From the NCBI GenBank assembly GCA_958298945.1, contig OY282607.1, positions 78,856,868-78,920,867 on the forward strand: a stretch of 64,000 nucleotides of DNA, read 5' to 3'. Of the stretch, positions 56,246 through 64,000 are shown piece by piece (positions within the stretch are counted from its first letter, which is position 1; each line of letters opens with the position of its first letter). The translations under genes were made by a program, and so were the position numbers. Source of the DNA: Atherix ibis. Taxonomy: Eukaryota > Arthropoda > Insecta > Diptera > Athericidae. The notes under the pieces are model-generated. The model searched no databases. It saw only the letters and a list, made by a program, of their open reading frames with translations, and was not told the origin of the DNA.

Positions 56246-57322
56246 TTATTTTTCAACACAATCTCCTTTTAGCTCTGTACACTTTTCCAACCGTTTTTCC
56301 AAAATTTTTATCCCGTCCAAAAAATAGGATTTCGGAAGTTCTGCAAAATACTCATCCGTGTGAGCAATGACGTCCTCGTTGGAAGTGAACCGTCGTCCGC
56401 CAAGCCATTTCTTCAAATTGGGGTAAAGAACATAGTCACTCGGGGCCAAAACTGGTGAATAAGCGGGATGTTGCAACAATTCCATTCTCAATTCCACAAT
56501 TTTGGCCACGCGCATTGCCTGATGCAAGAGGATTTTTCTTTTTCTTCTTCAGATGGGGGCGTTTATCTTTGATTTCCTCGCTCAACCGTTGCAATAACGA
56601 TGCGTAATACGCTCCTATTATTGTTTTTCCTTTTTCCAAGTAGTCGATAAAAATGATGCCTTCTTTTATCGACTACTTGGAAGTCGATAAAAGAAGGCAT
56701 CATTTTTATCGATTACTTGGAAAAAGGAAAAACAATAATAATAGGAGCGTATCACAGTTTTTGCCTTTTTCGGAGCCCGTTCACCCTTGAAAATCCACTG
56801 TGATGACTGTTTCTTCGTTTCTGGAGTGTAGTAGTGTATCCAGGTTTCGTCCACAGTGACATATTGACGAAGGAATTCGGCAGGATTGCGATGAAAGAGT
56901 GCCAACATAGCCTCAGAGTTCCCTACACGATTGCGCTTATTCTCCTCTGAGAGCAAACGCGGCACCCATCTTGCCGAAATTTTTTTCACAGACAATTTTT
57001 CATGCAAAATTGAAGCGACTGTACCTTGTGATATGCCCGTGGCCTCAACTAATTTGCGCACTTTAATTCGCCGATCGTTCAAAATCAGATCGTGGATTTT
57101 GTCGATGATTTCAGGAGTAGACACCTCAACTGGGCGTCCTTAACGATGTTCATCTTTTGTGGATGAACGGCCACGTTTAAATTCATTCACCCAATTGTAA
57201 ACCGTCGCAAACACAGGTGCAGATGTGCCATGAACTGCATCCAACTCGGCTTTGATTTCTTTCGGGCTTAAGCCTTTCAAATGGAGATGTTTGATGACAG
57301 TCCTAAACTCGCTTTTTTCCAT
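56246..57322 (-). pseudogene. Mariner transposase with inverted duplication
   Basis: Read on the minus strand from 57322: [37 protein letters not shown], a stop at about 57140, [20 protein letters not shown], then [36 protein letters not shown] (first Asp intact) to RAPKKAKTV. There the frame runs into the palindrome at 56751-56608, which replaces the [14 protein letters not shown] part. Beyond it: [19 protein letters not shown]. The second catalytic block is cut down to HQAMRVAKIVE, losing the HQDNARVHT Asp. The third (SPVLAPSD) keeps its Asp. Confidence 0.93.
56608..56751. repeat. Near-perfect palindrome, 66/69-bp arms, 9-bp spacer
   Basis: Left arm 56608-56673, spacer 56674-56682 (TACTTGGAA), right arm 56683-56751. 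The arms differ by one substitution and one 3-bp (ATA/TAA) length change. It lies inside the mariner transposase. Confidence 0.96.
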
Positions 57323-57508
57323 TGTTATGCACAAATAAATGTCGTTACCTTTAATCGACGATAGAAATTGACCTACGCTATGGATCGAGCTGAAATTTTG
57401 ACAGCTTTCCTGTCGATAATGCTATTTTGACAGTATTCCTGTCGAATCTTTACCGACACTACGAGCGCAATCTCGGATTTTCTAAGGACTTATTGAACGA
57501 CCCTTGTA

Positions 57509-59212
57509 TCTAGTTCCGCCAAATTTCGCCCTTCACAACTTCACTTATCACTCTCGATAAGGTTGGAATTTACACTGCACGTCTGTAAGGGACTAACGTA
57601 CAATCTAGTTCTACTGTGTTGCCAGATTTGGTTTCACTAATGCCAGTTCCGAATTTCTTTTCTACAACATATCGTATAGCAAGGAATTTTTAACATTTTT
57701 AAATTAAGAACAATTCCCATTTGAGAGTTGAAATTGTATTTAGCTTATTTTTTACTGTAGATCTTTTTGATTGATTAGTATTAGGGTCAGTGGAAAAAGT
57801 AGCAGGGGATCTTGATTTAAAAGTGTGCACTATGGGCGCAATTAATTTGAATTCAAAATATTTAAAAAAAATTTTACTTGTAGTATTTTTTTTGTTTTGT
57901 TGCCAATTAATAATTGAAGTTTGTTTATTCAAATGAATTGAAGTAATTGGAATTTTTATCATGAAAATAGACACTATTGTTCATTGTAGGAAAATGTATG
58001 TAAATTGAATGGGCATTTTTTATATTTTTTCTTCTAGTACATAAATGTATTATTTTTATTCTTATTTATTTTGAAAATTATCTTTATTATCACAAGTATG
58101 CACCTATTAAATATTGTGTTAAAATATCGAGATTTTCATTTTGATATATTGTATAATAAAATCAAATGTCTCCAGGAAAGTATCTTATATTATCAAAATT
58201 CTATACTAAACAAATTTAGTTAATTTTTTATTTTGAAAAGTTTCTTTTATTATTTCTTATTAGATAGATAGTCGAAAATGTACGAATGAAAATTTGACAC
58301 CAATATCAAAAGTCCCAATATAACTACATATTTGATGAATTTTGTTTTTAAGATTGTATAGCAAAAAAATTTACATTTTAATTTGATATGTAAAAGTCAC
58401 GTTGTCTAAGTTTATCTTGATTTTGTTATAAACAATTCTTTATAAAGATTGAAATTTTAGATTAATTTGCAGTGGAATATTGTACAAGTAAAAGGAAATA
58501 AGAAAAATACTTACAGAAATCTTATGGAAAAATTGTTAGAAAAAGTAGTGAAATGATTGTGAAGGAAAGGTGTCCTAATAAAAATGGTTTAAATGGGTGA
58601 ATATATTTTGTTTTACCAAGACTAGATATAAATCATTGACACAAAAATTTAAAAAGTTCTATGGTGGAGAGATTTCTTCTTGGATAAATGGTCAAATCGA
58701 AACAGATATTAATAAAGTATAATATGGAATGAGAATAGTAGCATCCGAGACTATTTCAACTTACAGACTACAATTTTATGGTTTGAACTTTCTAAGTTGT
58801 GTTTTATATTTTTTCAAAAATAATTGATTCGTAACTGAGAACCAACCCCAATGGTAATGACTTTATGACTATTAATAATTATTGTTATTTATTGACATTA
58901 TTACCATTTGCGAATTTGGACATCACTGATTAGTGCAGCCCTATTTAATGAAAGCCCGACATCTGCGTTTTTACTATAAATTATTTGTACGGACGCCTCT
59001 TCATTTATTTGCATTATATGTCTATGCTTGCTATTTATAGTTTTTGGGTAACATCATCGGCCTTTCGTTATATCTAATTCTGCAGTTTCGAGCTTCTCAG
59101 ACAAGGCTGTAAATCTCATCTAGGACCAAGTGTAGCTTCATCACTACCCACCATCGTCCATGTTTATAAGCCATTGATTAAAATCGAGCAGCATTAAGGT
59201 CTTAAAAATGTA
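57509..59212. other. Spacer
   Basis: A/T-rich, no credible gene. The section 59040-59200 is somewhat less A/T-rich and may be a retrotransposon piece, but no motif was secure. Confidence 0.45.
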
Positions 59213-59214
59213 TA

Positions 59215-60421
59215 CAGGGTGGACCATTTAGAAATTCCATTTTAAAAAGTAAATAAAAAAAAAGTGCATGTTTTTTTTCAAATTTCCGGTTTTATTAAAA
59301 AGATTGAACTTTGAAATTTAAGAATGAAACACAATATTCGCTCGACCCAATTTTTTAGTACATTTTCGATTGTCCGGGCCTGTATCTCTTCAAATGGCAA
59401 CTTTGATTAAGTTTTTCAAGGCCTCAATTGTCTCTGGATGGCTTGCGTAACATTTATCCTTAACGCCTCCCCACAGAAAATAATCCAACGGGCTCAACTC
59501 ACAGCTTCGAGGCGGCCAATTGACATCAGAATATCGGCCGATTATTCGGTTTTCGAAAGCAGTGCCCAAAAGTTGGATTGTTACGTTGGCTGTATGGCAA
59601 GTGGCCCCGTCCTGTTGAAACCAAATGTCGTCCATGCCATTCTCATCAACTTTTGGAAACAAAAATTCGTTGAGCATGCCACGATAGCGCTCACCATTAA
59701 CCATAACGGCGGCTCCTTCATTCGTGACTCGTTGTGGATGCATCAGCTTTTCCATGGTGACGTATGGATTTTCTGAGCCCCAGATGCGACAATTTTGTTT
59801 GTTGACATACCCACCGAGGTGGAAATGGGCCTCATCCGAAAAGATGATTTTTCGGTAAGAATGCTCATCTTCGGTCAATTGATCTTGAGCCCATTGGGCA
59901 AACCGAAAACGCATCGGATCGTCATGCGGCATTACCTGTTGGACTAATTGAACTTTGTAAGCTTTCATACCGAGGTCTTTGTGCAAAATTCTCAACAGAG
60001 AAGTGCGAGAAATGTTCAATTCCTGAGAACGGTGACGAGTTGATGTTGATGGATGATCACTGACATTTTCAGCAACGGCGGCAATATTCTCTGTCGTACG
60101 CACTGTTTTAGAGCGGGAACGAGTTGCTTTGGCAACCAACAAACCAGTTTCGCGAACTCGCTTCACGAATTGGCCCACAAATTCACGTGATGTTATCGAT
60201 CTTTACTCATTTTTTTTTTTAATTTCTCATAGTTTGGGTTGAAGACTCACCACTTTGGAAGTAAGTTCTCAATATTTCCCATTTTTCTTCAAGCGTATGG
60301 ATTACCATTTCGTAAAATTCTGACTTTCAACTAACAATCTGTCAATTCGTGTTGACATTTAACACTCAAGTACTTCAAATAAATAGTAGTTCAAAATGGA
60401 ACCGCTTGATGGACCACCCTA
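59215..60421 (-). mobile_element. DD41D (rosa-type) Tc1/mariner element
   Basis: 1207 bp. Ends CAGGGTGGACCATTTAG and, from the right, TAGGGTGGTCCATCAAGC, flanked by TA (59213-59214, 60422-60423). Best-preserved member of the family whose remnants are scattered through the window. Confidence 0.93.
59320..60308 (-). pseudogene. DD41D transposase, frameshifted, with internal deletion
   Basis: Start at 60308: MVIHTLEEKWEILRTYFQSG, ESSTQTMRN, then a stop and disrupted sequence. The main frame (60178-59390, 262 aa) contains FVKRVRETGLLVAKATRSRS, HRSQELNISRTSLLRILHKD, IIFSDEAHFHLGGYVNKQNC (first Asp), WFQQDGATCHT (second) and PPRSCELSPLDYFLW (third). Exactly 41 residues lie between the second and third Asp. 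After HPQRVT about 20 residues (the VWCG...FFE part) are deleted in frame, joining to NEGAAVMVNG. A one-base shift near 59390 moves the true C-terminus (EIQARTIENVLKNWVERILC) to another frame. Confidence 0.93.
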
Positions 60422-60423
60422 TA

Positions 60424-61975
60424 TCTTCATTATCGGTGGAATTAATTTGTACGAAAATTTTTTTTTGTCAAGCTAAATAAGGCTTTATTAGCAAGTATAC
60501 GGCTTCGGGTCAACTCCACGCTGATTTTATTTTGGAAGTCTATTAAAGACCCTTAAATTTATATGTTCTAAGCAACTTGAAAGCAATATTTTTCTATTGT
60601 GATATTTTATTTTTGCTATTGAGGTCTTGTCTTATTCTTTTAGGATATTATATATTTGGTTTCCTCTTCCCTTAGACCTAGACCAATAGAAATGGCTACT
60701 AACTCCGAAGCTACAAAAGTCTTACTGATACTACGATGGTTGCACTCAATGATGTCTCTAGCATCAACAAAGGCAAGTAGTTGAGGAGATTTAATAAAAA
60801 TAGTGCCTCATGTAATAACTTCGACCTGATGCCATTTCTTTCGAGACAGAAATTGAACACACTACAGGACAACACATCACCTTGCCGGACGCCATTGATT
60901 GTTTAGCGGGACCCATTATTGCCTACACACAAAAACTCATCTAATTTTTCAATATTATAATTTATACTAAAAAAAATATATGATATGGATTTTTAAACTT
61001 CCAAAATTTCAAAATAACAATTCTGACAATTTTGTTTCATTTAAACACGGGTTAATTTGTAACCAAAATTCCTAATTTGATGCTATTGTTAAAAATAAGT
61101 GTGCCATCAACATCGAAGGTTGATGAATTCCAAAAATATTCGTACTATCATTATTTTCATACATTATAGTCTATTGGCTTTACTTATTAACGGAAAAAAG
61201 TAGAATTTATTGTCAACGCCGTGTAATCGGATTATGGCCATAGTTAACTGCCTCATTGAGTATGTAATTCCCAAAAGTTTTTGTCTTTTGTTGTGAATAA
61301 TGACGATTATGTTATTGACAACTTTTGGCCTGGTGGATTATGCAATTTAACAATGCCCAATATCAGATACTTAATTAATTGTAAATAAATCCGCAATCGT
61401 TATTTTTTTATCGACAAAATCGTAAATTGATTATGGTCCCCATTTGAGATTGGCAACGTAGAAAAATAATGGTTTCTCAAATTTTTTTATGTCCACAATT
61501 ATTTTTTTGTAAATTAATTGTAAATTTGCTTAAGAGATATTCAAAGCTGGTGAAATATTCTATCTAGTATTTAATAAAGATTTTTTTATTACTAAACTTG
61601 AAATCCCAATATTAGATAAAGTTTTAGCCAATATTAGAAAAAGTTCAAATGTTTATTATTATTTCCAATTTGCGCATCTTTAGCATAGAAAAATTTGGAC
61701 TAGTTACTTATTCATTTTTAATTATTTAATTTATTGGTTTTTATTTTCCATTCTATATTAAAGTTAAGAAAATTCTTATATAATTTCTATTGAAAGCAGT
61801 ATTTTGGATAATTGCGGATTGATAGTTTTTGCAAATCGCACAACGTACGATACAGTTCTGCGATTTACAATTCTATTAAAAGCTTAAACCCACGAATAGC
61901 TGTCCGCACCATAAATGAATAAATAAATAAATAAATTTGTATAATAGCTGGAGCTGCTTTACCTGTTAGTATTTG
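60424..61975. other. Spacer with a LINE remnant
   Basis: A/T-rich. A reverse-transcriptase scrap lies at 60640-60960 (listed separately). Nothing else recognised. Confidence 0.5.
60640..60960 (-). pseudogene. Non-LTR reverse transcriptase remnant
   Basis: Minus strand: NGVRQGDVLSCSVFNFCLER near 60880-60830 (RT motif B type GVRQGD-LSC-LFN), then LLVDARDIIE corresponding to the ADDIDII catalytic block, and SKTFVASELVAISIGLGLRE followed by EETKY (thumb). A different LINE type from the Jockey-like pieces at 27.3 and 51.5 kb. Confidence 0.7.
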
Positions 61976-61981
61976 AGGCAG

Positions 61982-62240
61982 TTAAAAAGTGATGCGTAGG
62001 CTAGTCAAGTTGGCGATCAGTCGATCGGATTTAAAAAAAATAAGACCCCTAAACACCTTTGTGCCAAAATGAACACCAACAGTAGATGTGTAGGTTGTTG
62101 AAAAATAGCCTAAAGTTAACCAAAATGCGTTATTTTGTTTGTTAAGAAATTCATTCAGGCTCATCATCACTAAAGATGACATAATCCACCAAGTTGCTTC
62201 TCCGCAAATGGCCGACGACCTTAGCAAAAGAGGATCTTGT
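61982..62240 (-). pseudogene. Very decayed DD41D-like scrap
   Basis: Minus strand reads IFSDDEPE, stop, FLNKQNNAFW (across frames), like IFSDEAHFHL..YVNKQNCRIW. Little else is recognisable. Confidence 0.4.
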
Positions 62241-62499
62241 TTTTAGCTTGATAAAAATCTAGAATGCTTTGTCTTCGAAATTTTAAATTCTTAATAACAA
62301 TGGTTTGATTTAACATTTTATTGTTTTTTAACAACATTTTATTTTTGAGAATAATTTCAATTGGTCATTGGTCAAAAATGTACAATAAAATTTTACAATA
62401 ATTTACTTTAGTAATTTTGTTAATTTTTATAATAAACTTTAGTAATTACTGAATATTTTTGTTGATTGTAATTTGCAGCAATTTGAAAATTGACAGATT

Positions 62500-62583
62500 C
62501 TGAATATGTCAGCTAATCAAATATGGCGGATTGACATTTCTAATAATATGTCAGTTAATCAAATATGGCGAATTGAACTTATA
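62500..62583. repeat. 42-bp tandem dimer
   Basis: ATATGTCAG-TAATCAAATA words at 62504 and 62546, 42 bp apart, right next to the mariner at 62584. Confidence 0.8.
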
Positions 62584-63836
62584 CTTTTCATTCAACAAGT
62601 ACTTAGTCTCACCGCCCGATAGAACTGCTGTCACAAAAGAACTTTACCATCGTGCAGTACATTCTTTTAGTAGCCTACTGTCAAAGTTTCAGTCGATTCC
62701 CTTCATTAGTTTTGTTTTGAGAGCCTTTGAAAGCGAGCGTGTCGGTCGGTTGCACAAAAATGGAAAAAGAACAATATCGTTCGGTGATTAGATTCTTGTT
62801 TTTGGAAGGGAAAACGTGCAGCGAAATCAAAGATCGCTTGGATGCTGTATATGGTGACTCTTCTCCTTCGATGGCGACCGTCAAGAATTGGTTCAACGAG
62901 TTTGTTCGTGGGCGCACGTCGGTTTTTGATGAGCCACGCCCAGGTGCCCCGAAAACGGCTGCTACGGAGGAAAACGTTAAAAAAGTCCACGATCTCGTGT
63001 TGGCAGACCGTCGATTGAAGGTTCACGAGATAGCTGAGACTGTGGGCATCGCAGTAGGAACGGTGCATCATATTCTACACGAAGAACTGGGCATGAGAAA
63101 GCTGTCGGCGCGATGGGTGCCGCGTTTGCTCACACCGGAAAACAAGCGCAACCGTGAGACCACATCGGCGACGTGTTTGGAGCTGTTTCAGCGCAATCCA
63201 GCGGAGTTTTTGCGTCGTTTCGTGACCGTCGACGAAACATGGATTCACTGGTACACACCAGAGACCAAGGAACAGTCGAAACAGTGGACTTTACCCGGCG
63301 AACGTGCTCCGAAGAAGGCGAAAACTGTTCGATCGGCCGGAAAGGTGATGGCCACCGTTTTCTGGGATTCACAAGGTGTGATCCACATCGATTACCTCGA
63401 GAAGGGTAAAACAATCACGGGGCGATACTATGCTGACTTATTGGGCCGATTTGACGTTGAATTGAAGAAAAAGCGGCCCCGAAAAAAGTGCTGTTCCACC
63501 ACGACAACGCGCCGGCTCACACCCCCGTCCAAATTGGTCGAATTGCGCTACGAATTGCTGAAAAATCACTCCGGGAATAAATTGGTCGAATTGCGCTACG
63601 AAAAAACCTGAAAAATTCACTCCGGGAATAGATTTGGGTCGAATGAGGAGGTCATCGTCGCCACGGAGGCCTATTTTGTTTCCCTCGAGAAAATGTATTT
63701 TTTGGACGGGTTAAAAAAGTTAGAGCATCGCTGGGCCAAGTGTATCGAGCTCGAAGGAGATTATGTGGAAAAATAAATTGCCACCTTTCCAAAATTTTTG
63801 TTTTTCTTTTGTAGGCTAAGTAGTTGTTGAATGAGC
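62584..63836 (+). mobile_element. Irritans-like mariner, second subfamily
   Basis: Ends share CATTCAACAA-TACTTAG in inverted orientation, close to TA at 62582-62583 and 63837-63838; the outermost bases differ, so borders are approximate. Carries a transposase related to, but clearly distinct from, that of 23030-24310. Confidence 0.82.
62761..63775 (+). pseudogene. Mariner transposase lacking the third catalytic site
   Basis: Starts MEKEQYRSVIRFLFLEGKTC and is fully open through the helix-turn-helix half (WFNEFVRGRTSVFDEPRPGA), [31 protein letters not shown] (first Asp), [20 protein letters not shown]. After KKKRP a small deletion shifts the frame; the second block VLFHHDNAPAHT is in the next frame. 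The [14 protein letters not shown] part is deleted and replaced by a ~49-bp tandem duplication (63531-63630). The true C-terminus (FLDGLKKLEHRWAKCIELEG, DYVEK) is at about 63695-63775. Codon use is more G/C-rich than in the flanks, which suggests a fairly recent arrival. Confidence 0.92.
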
Positions 63837-63838
63837 TA

Positions 63839-64000
63839 GGCCGGTTCTAGACCAATTTTTCAAGTCCGGATCCGTCATCTTTACTGCATTCGTCAAAGAA
63901 TTACGTGAAATTTGATAGATTGATGAGAGCATTGAGAAGGATATTGTTATAATTTGATAGATTGATGAGAGCATTGAGAAGGATTTTAAAGTTATATTGT
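63839..64000. repeat. Window end with a 42-bp tandem dimer
   Basis: AATTTGATAGATTGATGAGA begins at 63909 and again at 63951 (42 bp apart), each followed by GCATTGAGAAGGAT. The array may continue past the window. Confidence 0.85.

Larger units (their letters stand above)
56181..57506 (-). mobile_element. Irritans-like mariner with an internal palindrome
   Basis: 1326 bp. Ends CGAGGGTCGTTCAATAAG and, from the other side, CAAGGGTCGTTCAATAAGTC, flanked by TA (56179-56180, 57507-57508). Same family as 23030-24310, with near-identical long stretches. The transposase is broken by an inverted duplication. Confidence 0.95.

Noticed and set aside
62706..63071. 121-aa minus-strand ORF
   Set aside because: Shadow of the mariner transposase on the + strand.

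Overview
This window looks like nuclear DNA from an AT-rich insect genome, most likely a fly (Diptera). The reasons are three conserved animal genes with short phase-consistent GT-AG introns, long A/T-rich spacers, and a heavy load of Tc1/mariner elements, including a DD41D (rosa-type) copy of the kind first described in tephritid flies. The species cannot be fixed from the sequence alone. No rRNA, CRISPR array, bacterial operon or virus was seen.

Three genes can be assembled in full, all on the + strand. (1) A Ykt6 R-SNARE, 2 exons (287-411, 509-983), 199 aa. (2) A TRIC/TMEM38 intracellular cation channel, 3 exons (15923-16200, 17056-17328, 17447-17726), 276 aa. (3) The NELF-C/D (TH1) subunit of negative elongation factor, 8 exons from 19154 to 30947, 581 aa. 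TRIC and NELF-C/D are only about 1.4 kb apart. A fourth candidate is an orphan first coding exon at 55206-55328 with a clean donor; the rest of that gene is not visible.

Almost everything else is mobile or repetitive. Elements with both ends visible: an irritans-like mariner at 11394-12764 split by a second mariner (11556-12411); an unclassified DNA transposon at 21762-24491 split by an irritans-like mariner (23030-24310); a 265-bp MITE (26401-26665); a mariner MITE (36296-36698); a Helitron (39041-39887) carrying a 366-bp MITE; a cecropia-like mariner (47048-48304); irritans-like mariners at 56181-57506 and about 62584-63836; and a DD41D element (59215-60421). None has an intact transposase. 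Three copies of a tRNA-derived SINE and several LINE reverse-transcriptase scraps are also present, along with at least eight decayed DD41D-type remnants.

Tandem arrays of 22, 14, 160, 94 and about 500 bp sit at 4935-5785, 42470-43550, 44740-45395, 49430-49740 and 35600-37000. The first two have higher-order structure.

The most unusual feature is a set of perfect or near-perfect short-spacer palindromes (arms 16-69 bp, spacers 2-9 bp) scattered from 37 to 57 kb. One lies inside a mariner transposase whose ancestral sequence can be read from a sister copy in the same window. It shows that the palindrome replaced coding sequence, as expected of a template-switch event. No new gene system could be demonstrated; the best candidates for novelty are the 21762-24491 transposon family, the 265-bp MITE, the SINE and the palindromes.
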